Source of the DNA: CAVUCE01 sp963739985
Lineage (GTDB): Bacteria > Bacteroidota > Ignavibacteria > Ignavibacteriales > Ignavibacteriaceae
NCBI GenBank assembly: GCA_963739985.1
Contig: CAVUCE010000005.1
Coordinates: 186,001-250,000 of the forward strand
Direction: 5' to 3'
DNA length: 64,000 bases
The translations under genes were made by a program, and so were the position numbers. Positions 43,607 to 54,054 of this stretch are shown one piece after another; position 1 is the first letter of the stretch; each line of letters begins with the position of its first letter. Below the pieces are notes generated by a model that made no database searches, had not been told where the DNA came from, and was given only the letters and a program-made list of their open reading frames with translations.

Positions 43607-45271
43607 TTAAGTTTTTAATCTAATTTTAGGACTGGAAGATTTTTTATTCAGGATTAGGAATAATATTATTGCAATAATCAAAGTAATTTCCGGAAATAAA
43701 TTCGGATGTTTTACATTGAATGTGGTTATTGAAGATAAATAAATATCTCCTGTAGTTACTCCTCTTTTAAACCAGGGTAGTCTTCCGGAAATTTCGCCAA
43801 ACGGTGAACTGAAAAATGTATAACCTGATGTTGAAGTTTCAACAACAGATCTTCTTGTTTCAATACTTCTTAAAGCAGCAAAATTTACCATCTCCAGTGC
43901 TGTGGCATTAATTTTATCTCCAAAATCGCTCATATTTATAAGCGCTGCAATAAAATCACAATTAGATTTAGAAAATATATTTGAAACCGAATAAAGTAAA
44001 TCCCAGCAGATTATAGGACTTACACTAGCTACCGAACCCTTACCATAAGCAAAATTTAGTGAAACCGGTCCTTTACCCGGTGTTAAATCTTCGTATCCGC
44101 CCAGGTCAATTCCATATTGGGCAAGAACCGGAAAAGTTCTTGAAAACGGAACATGCTCGGTGAATGGCATCAGGTTTTGTTTTCGGTATAACTTAAGAGA
44201 ACTAATGTCCTTTTTTTCAAATAATGCCGCCCAGGCTAATTGCGGCGTAACCATTACTGCCGAGTTGTATAAATAATAATTTCTATGCAGATACTTTTCT
44301 AACGGCGGAATTTTGCTTGTATCGTGGATGACTTGTTTGTCAAATGTTCCGGTTAATAAAGGTTTTTGCCACTTTAAAACCTTTGTAAATATATAATCGT
44401 GTACATTTTTATTTTCCTTAAAAAATAGCGGCACCCCGCTTTCCGGCCATACTATTAAATCGGTTGAATCTTTCTTAAGAGCTGAATCCGTAAGGGCAAC
44501 TGCCCGTTTAACAATTCGCACATAATCCGAGTCAGTTGGGTTGCTGTTAAAAATATAATTTGGTTGAACACAAGTAACCCGTATTGTTTGATAAAGCTGC
44601 TTAGAAACATTTTGATGAGCATAAGCATTATAAATAATAGGGATTCCGAAGAAAAGTAAAATTATCCAGCTAAATCTTTTTACAAAGAACTTATTAAGAC
44701 TTTCCTTCTTTTTAGGAGAATTAGATGTTTTAAGACTTAAAAATTTTTCAATTGTTAAATAGAGAACAACATTTAATGCGAATATCCAAAATGTAATGCT
44801 GGTGTAGCCTGTAATATCTATATATTGAATTAACCACGGCAAAGCGCCCTGGCTGTTTGGAATAGCAAGCAATGGAATGTGCAGCAATTTATCAATTGTA
44901 AACCATTCGTATGCGGGCCAGATAAAAGCTAAAATCCAAAGCGAATTATTATACCCAATTTTTTTCCTAACGAAATAAATTATCCAGTATGGAATGGACA
45001 AAACTGTTGTTCCGAGAAATAATAACAATATTCCGCCCCAAACACTTTTGAGTAAAAAAGTGATAAATGCCGAAACAACATATGCTGCAGTAAACAGCAG
45101 TATTTTAAGAAAAAACGAATATTTGTTTTGATCCTCGCGTAAAGCAAAAAACAATGGGACAAGACAAAACCAGGCTAAAGGAGCAAGCGGAATGTTTCCG
45201 ATTCTGTTTAACGAAAGTCCGATGAGAAGTCCGCTTAGGATACACAATGCAATATTTTTTGTCCTTAACAT
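43607..45271 (-). CDS. lnt: Apolipoprotein N-acyltransferase
   Basis: 554 residues. The N-terminal half has membrane helices (IALCILSGLLIGLSLNRIG; PLAPLAWFCLVPLFFALRE). A nitrilase-like periplasmic domain follows with the catalytic Glu in VWPESGVPLFF, NLMPFTEHVPF, and the Cys in SPIICWDLLYS. A last helix anchors the C-terminus. Lnt adds the third acyl chain to outer-membrane lipoproteins. The size is at the upper end for the family. Confidence 0.93.
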   Translation of the reverse strand: MLRTKNIALCILSGLLIGLSLNRIGNIPLAPLAWFCLVPLFFALREDQNKYSFFLKILLFTAAYVVSAFITFLLKSVWGGILLLFLGTTVLSIPYWIIYFVRKKIGYNNSLWILAFIWPAYEWFTIDKLLHIPLLAIPNSQGALPWLIQYIDITGYTSITFWIFALNVVLYLTIEKFLSLKTSNSPKKKESLNKFFVKRFSWIILLFFGIPIIYNAYAHQNVSKQLYQTIRVTCVQPNYIFNSNPTDSDYVRIVKRAVALTDSALKKDSTDLIVWPESGVPLFFKENKNVHDYIFTKVLKWQKPLLTGTFDKQVIHDTSKIPPLEKYLHRNYYLYNSAVMVTPQLAWAALFEKKDISSLKLYRKQNLMPFTEHVPFSRTFPVLAQYGIDLGGYEDLTPGKGPVSLNFAYGKGSVASVSPIICWDLLYSVSNIFSKSNCDFIAALINMSDFGDKINATALEMVNFAALRSIETRRSVVETSTSGYTFFSSPFGEISGRLPWFKRGVTTGDIYLSSITTFNVKHPNLFPEITLIIAIILFLILNKKSSSPKIRLKT

Positions 45272-45475
45272 AAATAAACTCAGCTACAACTATTTGGAAC
45301 TTCTTTTATTAGTTCGTTATAAAAAGCCCAAAATTGAATTATCATGATTTGAATTTTGGTTGTAATCAAAATATTTTTTTATCAAAACAACCTTGTTTAA
45401 GGGAACAATTTTATAATATCTATTACTTATTAAATTTGCGCCCCCTTTTTAGGTAGGTAAGAGTAGCAATATGAT

Positions 45476-46129
45476 TTAGAGCAAATTATGTTTTAGGGCT
45501 TTAGATACTGCGCCGTGCTTTGAATGAACGTGCAGTTTATCGTAAATATTCTTGAAATGGAATCTGACTGTTTCAACCGAAATATTTAATATTTCCGCAA
45601 TTTCTTTATCAAAGTTATCTTCCGCCGCAAGCGTAATAATTCTTTTTTCCTGCGTTGTAAGCAGAATAGTTTGGTCTTTTGGTTTCTGAAATGTATTTAT
45701 AACTTTTCTTGCAATTTCGGGATTCATTGGTGCGCCGCCGTTATAAGCCTGTCTTATTCCTGTGAGAAGTTCATCGGGGGAAATGTCCTTTGTTAAATAA
45801 CCGCTTGCGCCCGCACTTAAAGATTGAAAAATGTATTCATCAGAATCTCTATGCACTGTAAGCATTATAATTTCTGTATTCGGTAGTAAATCTTTAAGTA
45901 TTTCAACAGCTTCAATCCCACTCATTTTATCTTCGCCAAGTTCAATATCCATTAGGATAATATCAGGATTATCTTCGGGTAAATCTTTAATTGCCGATTC
46001 ACAATCATTAAAAACACTGATGCATCTCATGTCTTCGGCACCATCGATAATTAACTTAAAAATATCGCGGAAACGGTCTTTATCTTCTACAATAGACACA
46101 TAAATATTTTGGGGTTTGGCTTTGTCCAT
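45476..46129 (-). CDS. NarL/LuxR-type response regulator
   Basis: 217 residues: a receiver domain (about 8-130) with the phospho-accepting Asp in IILMDIELG, the Thr in IIMLTVHRD and Lys in YLTKDISPDELL, and a LuxR helix-turn-helix (about 150-215, ending KNIYDKLHVHSKHGAV). It is transcribed from 54 bp after the giant sensor kinase and is its likely partner. Confidence 0.93.
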   Translation of the reverse strand: MDKAKPQNIYVSIVEDKDRFRDIFKLIIDGAEDMRCISVFNDCESAIKDLPEDNPDIILMDIELGEDKMSGIEAVEILKDLLPNTEIIMLTVHRDSDEYIFQSLSAGASGYLTKDISPDELLTGIRQAYNGGAPMNPEIARKVINTFQKPKDQTILLTTQEKRIITLAAEDNFDKEIAEILNISVETVRFHFKNIYDKLHVHSKHGAVSKALKHNLL

Positions 46130-46183
46130 TAAAAATTCTTTTTAATTCAATTATATCGATTTAATTACTATTAAAACAACTCC

Positions 46184-49100
46184 CTATTTAGGTAGGGAAC
46201 CTGTAAAAATGATTTTTACCCCATTTCCTTTTTTAGAAAAAATTGATATGTTGCCTCCCAATTTTGAAGCTCTATTTCTCATGTTTTTTAATCCGCTCTT
46301 ACGCGTTAAAGTTTCTTCATCAAATCCATTTCCGTCATCGAAATATTTAATTATTATAGCAGAGTCTTTTAATTCAAACTCAAAGGAAATATTGCTGCAT
46401 AAGCTATATTTGAAACTATTACTCATAGCTTCTTTGAAAATGAATAGGATATTTCTTTTCCAATCCATATTCAATTTAATCTCTTTGAATAAATCGGTAA
46501 TTCCTTTGACATTAAAATTCACTTGTTTTTGATTTTGGCTGAAAAGTTTAAATCCATGATTTTTTAGTTTGATACATAAATCGTAAAGTGTATTTACTTC
46601 TGCATCCAGCGTCCATAAAAAATCTTCAGTTTCATTTTTTAATCTTTCCGAGGCATCCACAATCCAGTTGACTGAGTTTGTTATTTCCTTTGATTGGGAT
46701 TTGATACTGCTTTGTAAAAATTTGCTTAACATAATAAGCTGCGCAAGTTTATCGCCCGAACCGTCATGAAAATCAGCAGCCATTTCCCTACGTATAGCTT
46801 CACGTTCTTCAGATTTAGCTTTTTCAATTCTTCTTGCACGGTAAACCTGGTATTTTATTACGGAGAAGATTATTCCTACAAATAAAATTAAATATAAAGT
46901 GTAAGCCCACCATGTTTCCCACCACGGTGGCATAATTATTACACTTATCTTTATTCCTTTTCTATTCCATATTCCATCATTATTAGAGCCTATAATATGA
47001 AATGTATATTTACCCGGATGAAGATTTGTAAAAGTTGCAATCCTATTATCTGAATTTGTATAAATCCATTTTGAATTGTATCCTTCCATTCTGTAAGCAA
47101 ATTTATTTTTCGCCGGATTCGCAAAGCTAAGCGAAGTAAAGATGAAAGAAAAAATATTTTGGTCATAATTAAGTTGAATTTCGGGATTGGCTGACCAAAA
47201 ATATTTTACTACTGCAGTATCACTTAAACTTATATTTTTATTAAATATTCTAAGGCCGGTAATTGCTACTTTAGGAATTACATTATTCTTGTGAAAATCA
47301 TTTGGGTTGAACATAGTAAATCCATTGACGCCGCCGAAAAAAAATTCGCCTTTACTGTTGATAAAATGTGCTGCCTGGGCAAATTCGTTTGCCGGTAAGC
47401 CATCAACAGTGCTATAACGAGCTGTCTTTTTTGTATACGGATTAAATTTTGTAATTCCGTAATTAGTGCTAAGCCATAAATTACCTGTACCGTCTTCAAG
47501 AATCCCGTAAATCTCATTACTCGATAATCCATCTTTTTTTGTATAGACAATACAGTTTCCTGTTTTACGGTTTACTTTATAAAGACCTGATCCGTAAGTG
47601 CCGACCCAAAAATTATGTTTACTATCCACGTACATGGTAAGAATTTCTTTTCCATCAAGTCCGGGACCGGATTTGGAAGATTGGGTAAACTCTGTGAATT
47701 TTCCGGTTTCGGGACTAAACTTATCTAATCCCTTCCGAGTTGCAACCCAAAAATTACCCGATTCATCTTTTAAAAATCCGTTTATGTAATTATTAATTAA
47801 GCTATGAGGTTTGGAAGGATTATGTTGATAGTGAGTAATGGTTTTTGTTTTCTTGTTAAATTTAAGCATTCCGCGATAGTATGTACCAATCCATAAGTTT
47901 TTATTTTTATCTTCGTATACATCGGTAATAAAATTGAAAGATCCCGAAACATGTAAACTAATTTGTTTGAATATTGAAAACTTTTTAGTGTAAGGATCAT
48001 ATCTGTCGAGACCATTATTATTGGTTGAAATCCATATTATTCTCTCGCTATCTTGATATAAATGTATAATCATATTACTGTTTATACCATTCGAATTTTG
48101 GGGATTGTACAAAAGATGCCGGAGTAATTTCATGTTTTTATCATAAATATAGATACCGTTTCCAAGCGTACCAACCCAAAGATTTCCCTTAGAATCTTCA
48201 AGAAAACAGCCGACTACAATTTTAGAACCGATCGCTTTATGATTAAGATAATTTTTAAACTGATTTCGGGACAAATTAGTTTTATCCAGTCCGCCAAGGC
48301 ATCCTAGCCATAAAGAGCCTTCCCGATCCTCATAAATAGTGTTTACGATATTATTGGAAATACTGGAAGTTTGTCCGAATTTATGTTTATAACTGATAAA
48401 TTTTTGTGTTTTAAAATTAAATTTATTTAATCCATTATAGGTTGCTATCCAGAGTTTATTTGTGCGATCTTTAAATATATCCATAATATGATTGCCGCTT
48501 ATCGAATAACTATTTTGCAAATTATGGGTATATGATTTAAATGAATTTTTCTTAATGTTATAATAAAAGAGACCCTTTGCTTCTGTACCAATCCAGATGG
48601 AATTAGGTGAATCTAATAAAATTTTGGTTACACTAATGTTTTTATAAATTGGAGTAAAGCGATTTGTTTTAGGATCAAATTTATATAGCCCGCCGTTTTT
48701 TATACCTATCCAATAGTTCCCGTTTTCAGCAGGACATATTGAGGAAAACATATTCTGATCAGGTTTAGGATTTAAAAAGCGAGTAACTTTTTTCTTTTCG
48801 TAATTGATCCTATACAAACCGTAATCCGTACAAATCCAAATTCCGGTCGAATCTTGATAGAATAAATTAATACTTTGATCGGTTAAATGATTATGTGAAT
48901 CAATGATTTGTCCCAGACTTTCGAAGTAGTCATTTTTTCGTATATATCTATAAACTCCGCCATTATCGGTGCCAACCCACAAATGGTTAGATGAATCTTC
49001 CATTAATGCTGTTATCTTATTGGATTTCAAACCGCAATTTGAAGGAGATTCTTTACCATAAATTTTGAAGTTATACCCGTCAAATCTATTTAAACCGACA

Positions 49101-49270
49101 TCAGTGGCAATCCACAAAAATCCATAATTATCCTGAAGTATTGCTCTTACAGATTCACTAGAAAGACCTTCTTTTTTCGTAAAATGTTGAAAATTTAAAT
49201 TTTGCGAATAAGTGAAAGTTGATATTATTAGAAAAGAAAAAAAGAAAGTTATTAAGTATGATTTGTGCAC
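46184..49270 (-). CDS. Giant sensor kinase with two-component regulator propeller
   Basis: 1028 residues. A signal peptide (GTG start; HKSYLITFFFSF) leads into about 14 Reg_prop blades (repeats like LWIATDVGLNRFDG) over residues 25-700. A Y_Y_Y domain (about 735-800) and one membrane helix (about 812-832, WWAYTLYLILFVGIIF) follow. The cytoplasmic kinase has a HisKA_3-type His in ADFHDGSGDKLAQL and a HATPase domain (about 940-1028, with FKEAMSNSFKYS and GLKNMRNRASKLGG). It senses a periplasmic ligand, often a glycan in this lineage, and signals to the next-door regulator. The GTG start is chosen because an upstream in-frame TAG closes the frame. Confidence 0.92.
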   Translation of the reverse strand: MHKSYLITFFFSFLIISTFTYSQNLNFQHFTKKEGLSSESVRAILQDNYGFLWIATDVGLNRFDGYNFKIYGKESPSNCGLKSNKITALMEDSSNHLWVGTDNGGVYRYIRKNDYFESLGQIIDSHNHLTDQSINLFYQDSTGIWICTDYGLYRINYEKKKVTRFLNPKPDQNMFSSICPAENGNYWIGIKNGGLYKFDPKTNRFTPIYKNISVTKILLDSPNSIWIGTEAKGLFYYNIKKNSFKSYTHNLQNSYSISGNHIMDIFKDRTNKLWIATYNGLNKFNFKTQKFISYKHKFGQTSSISNNIVNTIYEDREGSLWLGCLGGLDKTNLSRNQFKNYLNHKAIGSKIVVGCFLEDSKGNLWVGTLGNGIYIYDKNMKLLRHLLYNPQNSNGINSNMIIHLYQDSERIIWISTNNNGLDRYDPYTKKFSIFKQISLHVSGSFNFITDVYEDKNKNLWIGTYYRGMLKFNKKTKTITHYQHNPSKPHSLINNYINGFLKDESGNFWVATRKGLDKFSPETGKFTEFTQSSKSGPGLDGKEILTMYVDSKHNFWVGTYGSGLYKVNRKTGNCIVYTKKDGLSSNEIYGILEDGTGNLWLSTNYGITKFNPYTKKTARYSTVDGLPANEFAQAAHFINSKGEFFFGGVNGFTMFNPNDFHKNNVIPKVAITGLRIFNKNISLSDTAVVKYFWSANPEIQLNYDQNIFSFIFTSLSFANPAKNKFAYRMEGYNSKWIYTNSDNRIATFTNLHPGKYTFHIIGSNNDGIWNRKGIKISVIIMPPWWETWWAYTLYLILFVGIIFSVIKYQVYRARRIEKAKSEEREAIRREMAADFHDGSGDKLAQLIMLSKFLQSSIKSQSKEITNSVNWIVDASERLKNETEDFLWTLDAEVNTLYDLCIKLKNHGFKLFSQNQKQVNFNVKGITDLFKEIKLNMDWKRNILFIFKEAMSNSFKYSLCSNISFEFELKDSAIIIKYFDDGNGFDEETLTRKSGLKNMRNRASKLGGNISIFSKKGNGVKIIFTGSLPK

Positions 49271-49488
49271 AATTTAAATTCTAATGTTGCATAATTTGAA
49301 CAATTGACATTACTGAATAATATCTTTCCAATTCAGCAAGATTTATAAAAGTTATAATTTAAAGAAGGTTGTATGCTTCGCATATAAGCCTGTAAATAAT
49401 ATAATACATTTAATTATATTTTCACAGTTCTTTCATGGGAAGTGAAATTTGGGATATAAATATTGATAGAGCATCTCGATAATCTATA

Positions 49489-50382
49489 TCAATTTTTAGT
49501 TACCATCACCCAATCAACCAGCATTTTAGCTTGATCATTTTTTATCATTTTCACTGTTGATTCAGGTAAACCGAAATACGGAGAATTTATTCCGCTTGTT
49601 TTTTCCGGGTATGCACCGCCCAGAGCAAGATTAAGAATTAAAAATTTCGGATTATCAAACGCCCACTTTCCGTAATGCTCAACCATTTCTCGTGTAACCC
49701 GGTAGAATAATTTCCCGTCTACTTTAAAAATCATATATTCTTTCGTCCAATCAACAGTATAAATATGCCAATGAGTAATATCATTTTTAGAGTTGAAATA
49801 AACTTTATTCACCAAAGGAGTTTCGCCGAAATAGCCAGGACCATGCAATGCGGAACTTATCCAGTCCGGTTCTCCAACATTTTCCATTATATCAATTTCA
49901 CCGGTTTCAGGCCAGTTACCGGTTCCAAGAACCCAGAAAGCAGGCCAAAAGCCACTGCCCGAAGGAAGCTTTATTCTTGCTGAAATTGTTCCATGAGTAA
50001 ATTCGTATTTACCTCGAGAATTTATTCTCCCTGAAGTAAAATCAAATTTTTTACCTTGTGGAGTTTTATATCCGGGACGATAATGCGGCTGAATAAGAAG
50101 CGCTCCATTCTCTGCGCCTTCCGCTTCTTTGCCGTGAACTATGCGAATATTGGATGATGAATCTGTGTAAGCCTGCTGCTCATTATTAAAAACGTGCCCG
50201 GTAATTACAATATTCCAAATTGAACTGTTTAATTTGTTGCTCGAAAAATTTTCAAAGAATAAAGTATCAACTTTAACAGCCAAAGATTTGTTTATCTGTG
50301 CTTTTACCGTAACAGCAGCGAATACAATTAAAGTAAAACACAATAACAATGTTTTAAATTCCGCGAATAGCTTTTGTTTCAT
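49489..50382 (-). CDS. GH16 family beta-glucanase (laminarinase-like)
   Basis: 297 residues with a signal peptide (about 1-28) and a GH16 jelly-roll. The catalytic motif is GEIDIMENVG, holding the nucleophile Glu, structural Asp and acid/base Glu. It is preceded by SGFWPAFWVLG and followed by WHIYTVDWTKEYMIFKVDGKL. The family cleaves beta-1,3 or mixed-linkage glucans. A ribosome site (GGGGGAACTCAAG) precedes the ATG. Its position beside the sensor kinase suggests glycan-responsive control, but the genes are not in one tight operon (218-bp gap). Confidence 0.92.
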   Translation of the reverse strand: MKQKLFAEFKTLLLCFTLIVFAAVTVKAQINKSLAVKVDTLFFENFSSNKLNSSIWNIVITGHVFNNEQQAYTDSSSNIRIVHGKEAEGAENGALLIQPHYRPGYKTPQGKKFDFTSGRINSRGKYEFTHGTISARIKLPSGSGFWPAFWVLGTGNWPETGEIDIMENVGEPDWISSALHGPGYFGETPLVNKVYFNSKNDITHWHIYTVDWTKEYMIFKVDGKLFYRVTREMVEHYGKWAFDNPKFLILNLALGGAYPEKTSGINSPYFGLPESTVKMIKNDQAKMLVDWVMVTKN

Positions 50383-50485
50383 CTTGAGTTCCCCCGATCC
50401 ACATTTTTAATTAAATGAACTTTGTTTATAAAATTCTCTTTAAAAAATAAAACAAGCAAGTTTATTTTTTATTCCCGGCCATTTG

Positions 50486-50698
50486 TTAATCGGTGTTATT
50501 TGATTTTGCAGTATGCATTTCGGCATCTGCAACTTTTTTCTCTCCCATAAATAAATCGTTTAATAGATTTTCAATCGTCCGTGCAACACAATGACTTTTT
50601 ATTTCACCGGTAATTATTATTTTACCGAATATTAATAATCTTTCAATAAGCTCATCATGTTTTCTATCGACAAATTCTTCATCAAATCTTTCTTTCAC
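50486..50698 (-). CDS. Small uncharacterised protein (GTG start)
   Basis: 70 residues, charged at both ends, with a central hydrophobic strand (ERLLIFGKIIITGEIKSH). No family is recognised. A GTG at 50698 is the only plausible start; the open frame reaches further upstream without an ATG, and no clear ribosome site is visible. It could be a small regulator or a decayed fragment. Confidence 0.35.
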   Translation of the reverse strand: MKERFDEEFVDRKHDELIERLLIFGKIIITGEIKSHCVARTIENLLNDLFMGEKKVADAEMHTAKSNNTD

Positions 50699-51069
50699 TT
50701 CCGCTACGAATACTGAATAATGCTCGGTTAAAGGATTCCTGTTTTTATTTGATTTTCACACAATACCTAAAGAAAGGGAGACTAAGTGGGAATTTCTTTA
50801 TCAATGCTGTTAGTAACGTTTATCCTTTAATAATTATTTAACATCACTCGAAATATTTAATTTGTTGATATATGTTACATTTCTTTGAATATATGATATT
50901 AAATTTGTAATAATAAAGTAAACGGGCATTTGTAACAATAAGCATTACGAGTTTTTACTAAAATAGTCTCGTATATTACAGTCTGATTTATCAAAATTCT
51001 ACGACTTAAGAAAACAAAATTTTAATCTAACCGTATACACGCGGTTATTAATATCTAAAGGAGAAAATA
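50699..51069. other. Promoter region before the pentose phosphate cluster (371 bp)
   Basis: Very AT-rich, with no supported gene. One TAAATTTG at 50900-50907 fits the Bacteroidota -7 consensus (TAnnTTTG), but no well-spaced -33 TTG partner was found. The last bases give the ribosome site AAAGGAGAAAATA. Confidence 0.4.
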
Positions 51070-53913
51070 ATGAGTACACTAATCAAACTATTAGATTATG
51101 GTCAAAGTTATTGGCTGGATAATTTGACTCGTAAAAAAATTAAAAGCGGAGAAATTAAAAAACGAGTTGAAAAACATGGACTTCGCGGAATTACAAGCAA
51201 TCCGGCAATCTTTAATAAGGCTATCTCAAATAGCGAAGATTATGATAAACAAATAAAATCATTGGTTAACGAGCATAAAACTGTTCATGAAATTTATGAA
51301 GAACTAACGGTGAAAGATGTTCAAGATGCCTGCGATGTTTTACGCCCGGTATTTGATGAATCAGACGGAGTTGACGGATTTGTAAGTCTCGAAGTTTCGC
51401 CTTATCTGGCAAGAGATGCTGAAGGAACAATGACTGAAGCAAGGCATCTTTACGCTAAAGTAAACCGGCCGAATTGCTACATCAAAATTCCCGGAACCAA
51501 AGAAGGCGTTGTTGCTATCGAACAAATGCTTTACGAAGGAATAAATATCAATGTTACTCTTTTATTTTCAATCGGAAGTTATGAAGATGTTGCGGAAGCT
51601 TATGTCCGCGCTCTTGAAAGAAGAGTAAAAGAGGGAAAATCGATTAAAGATATTCGCTCCGTTGCCAGTTTCTTTTTAAGTAGAATTGATGTTCTCACCG
51701 ACGAAATATTAAGCCATCACATAATTCCAAGTAAAACAAGCGGAGATAAAGTTAGACCGGAACAGTTGCTTGGCAAGGCAGGTATAGCGAGTGCTAAGAT
51801 TGCTTATCAAAGTTTTAAAAGAATATTTTACAGCGAACGATGGGTGAGTCTTCTTGAACAAGGCGCAAAAGTTCAGCGTCCTTTATGGGCTTCAACTAGC
51901 ACAAAAGATCCTCTATACAGCGATGTGCAATATGTAGAGACCTTAATTGGACCCGATACGGTAAATACTTTACCGGATGTTACAATAGATGCGTTCGCTG
52001 ATCACGGAGAATTGGAAGCAGATACAATTGAAAAAAACGTTGAAGAAGCATTCAAAACTTTTGAAGACTTAAAATCACTCGGTATAGATATAAATTTCAT
52101 TACAACACAACTTGTAAACGAGGGAATACAAAAGTTTATTTCTCCTTTCGATAATCTCATAAAATCGCTTGCCGATAAACGCGAAAAAATTCTTTCTGAA
52201 AAAGGCGGAAGCCAATCATTAAATTTTGCCTCCGTTAAAGGCGACGTTAAAGAGGCATTTTCTTCGTTAGAGCAAAAACAATTTTCAAGAAGAATGTTTG
52301 CAAAAGATCCTTATTTATGGAAATCGGAAGAAGATCAAGTTAAGGAAATAAGAATTAGATTAGGCTGGCTCGATAGTGCACCGCATTTTCTTTCTCAGGC
52401 TGATGATATTAGTAATTTTGTTAAAGATGTTAAGAGTGCAAAATATAATCACGTTGTTTTATTAGGAATGGGCGGAAGCAGTTTGTGCCCCGAAGTGGCG
52501 CGAGAAACTTTCTACTCTTCAAAAGGATTTCCTGAACTTATCGTTTTAGATAATACTGATCCCGAAGCGGTAAAAAGCGTTGCTGATCAAATTGATGTTA
52601 AAAAAACATTATTTATGGTTTCAAGTAAATCCGGTACTACAACCGAAACTTTAAGCTACTACAAATATTTTTACGAATTAACTAAAGAAGCAGTTGGCGA
52701 TTCGGCCGGGGAACATTTTGCCGCTGTTACCGATCCTGATACAAAATTGGTTAAAGAAGCTGAAGCAAAAAAATTCAGGAAAGTATTTATAAACCCGATT
52801 GAATTCGGCGGAAGATATTCTGCTCTTTCATTTTTCGGATTAGTTCCGATGGCATTAATCGGAATTGATATAAAGAAAATTCTAAACAGCGCTCATCAAA
52901 TGCAGATTAGCTGCGGTCAATTCATTCCGGCTGATGCAAATCCTGGTGTTAGCTTAGGAACTTTACTGGGACTCGCACACAAAAACGGAAAAGATAAAGT
53001 AACGTTTATCTTATCGAATTCTGTTTACGCCTTCGGTTATTGGGTAGAACAGTTAATTGCTGAAAGTACAGGTAAGGAAAACGTCGGTTTGGTTCCGGTA
53101 GAGAGCGAAGAACTAGGCAAGCCGGAAGTTTATGGGAACGATAGAGTCTTTGCATTTATTCATACAGCTGGTGAAGACATAACAAAATTTGATAAAAAAC
53201 TAAAAGCACTTGAGAAAGAAGATCATCCGGTTATTAGAATTGAATTACAAGATAAAATTTCGTTAGGTGCTGAGTTTTTAAGATGGGAAGTTGCAACTGC
53301 AACTGCTGGAAAAATAATGGGAATAAATCCATTTGATCAACCGAATGTTGAAGAAGCAAAAAAGAACACTTCTGTTATTCTTGATGAATGGAAGAAAAAC
53401 GGATCGCTAAATGAAGGTGAGCCGATTGTTACGAAAGACGGTTTAAGTGTTTTTGTTGATGAAAAAGCCGGCTGGTTATTTGATAGCAAACGAAAATCAG
53501 TCGATGAATTTTTGAACGCCTTTATTAAATTAAACGGAGCCGGAGATTATTTTGGACTTCTGGCTTACGTTCATAAAACTCCGCAAAGAGATAAATTGCT
53601 TCAAACAATCAGGCATAAAGTTCGTGATAATTATAAAATTGCTACAACGGTCGGTTATGGACCGAGATATTTACATTCAACCGGACAGCTTCACAAAGGC
53701 GGTGCTAACAATGGATTGTTTATTGTATTAACCGCGGATTCCAAAGAAGATTTACCTGTTCCCGGAGATGATTACAGCTTTGCAACTCTTCATCGTTCCA
53801 AAGCGCTAGGCGATTTTAGATCGCTTAATGATAAAGGTAGACGAGTAATAAGAATTCATCTTGGCAGTAGCATAGAAGATGGATTAAAGAAACTAGATCA
53901 AATGATTAAATAG
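51070..53913 (+). CDS. Fused transaldolase/glucose-6-phosphate isomerase
   Basis: 947 residues. The N-terminal transaldolase (about 1-370) contains GITSNPAIFNKAIS and the Schiff-base Lys in NCYIKIPGTKEG, followed by NVTLLFS. The C-terminal isomerase (about 385-947) has SIS motifs VVLLGMGGSSLCPEVA and FMVSSKSGTTTETLSYY, plus GYWVEQLIAEST and a late GGANNGLF. Such bifunctional proteins are known and join the nonoxidative pentose phosphate branch to glycolysis. It heads a same-strand cluster with zwf, gnd and a second zwf. Confidence 0.95.
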   Translation: MSTLIKLLDYGQSYWLDNLTRKKIKSGEIKKRVEKHGLRGITSNPAIFNKAISNSEDYDKQIKSLVNEHKTVHEIYEELTVKDVQDACDVLRPVFDESDGVDGFVSLEVSPYLARDAEGTMTEARHLYAKVNRPNCYIKIPGTKEGVVAIEQMLYEGININVTLLFSIGSYEDVAEAYVRALERRVKEGKSIKDIRSVASFFLSRIDVLTDEILSHHIIPSKTSGDKVRPEQLLGKAGIASAKIAYQSFKRIFYSERWVSLLEQGAKVQRPLWASTSTKDPLYSDVQYVETLIGPDTVNTLPDVTIDAFADHGELEADTIEKNVEEAFKTFEDLKSLGIDINFITTQLVNEGIQKFISPFDNLIKSLADKREKILSEKGGSQSLNFASVKGDVKEAFSSLEQKQFSRRMFAKDPYLWKSEEDQVKEIRIRLGWLDSAPHFLSQADDISNFVKDVKSAKYNHVVLLGMGGSSLCPEVARETFYSSKGFPELIVLDNTDPEAVKSVADQIDVKKTLFMVSSKSGTTTETLSYYKYFYELTKEAVGDSAGEHFAAVTDPDTKLVKEAEAKKFRKVFINPIEFGGRYSALSFFGLVPMALIGIDIKKILNSAHQMQISCGQFIPADANPGVSLGTLLGLAHKNGKDKVTFILSNSVYAFGYWVEQLIAESTGKENVGLVPVESEELGKPEVYGNDRVFAFIHTAGEDITKFDKKLKALEKEDHPVIRIELQDKISLGAEFLRWEVATATAGKIMGINPFDQPNVEEAKKNTSVILDEWKKNGSLNEGEPIVTKDGLSVFVDEKAGWLFDSKRKSVDEFLNAFIKLNGAGDYFGLLAYVHKTPQRDKLLQTIRHKVRDNYKIATTVGYGPRYLHSTGQLHKGGANNGLFIVLTADSKEDLPVPGDDYSFATLHRSKALGDFRSLNDKGRRVIRIHLGSSIEDGLKKLDQMIK

Positions 53914-53939
53914 AATATTATTATTTCGCATGAGTTGAT

Positions 53940-53980
53940 GGAAGGAGAAATCTTTTAATATTAAAAAAGGTTTCTCTTCC
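53940..53980. repeat. Imperfect hairpin, family B (copy 1)
   Basis: GGAAGGAGAAATCTTTT and AAAAAGGTTTCTCTTCC pair imperfectly around a short AT loop. The shared core (AGAAATCTTTT with its complement) recurs at 58613-58678 and 61376-61467. It lies between the fusion gene and zwf and may attenuate or stabilise the transcript. Confidence 0.5.
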
Positions 53981-54054
53981 TATTTAGTTAAGATTAAAAT
54001 AAACTTTAGCTAATTACTGTTAGTTAAATATGATTCGATTTAAAAGGAATTTGA

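Noticed and set aside
46181..46198. TCCCTA...TAGGGA inverted repeat at the kinase stop, with a similar TTTAGGTAGG-like string near 45448
   Set aside because: The stem is only six bases and lies in the kinase's last codons; the second string has no matching arm.
50900..50907. TAAATTTG as a Bacteroidota -7 promoter element for the pentose phosphate cluster
   Set aside because: No TTG at the required spacing upstream, and in AT-rich sequence the octamer is expected by chance.
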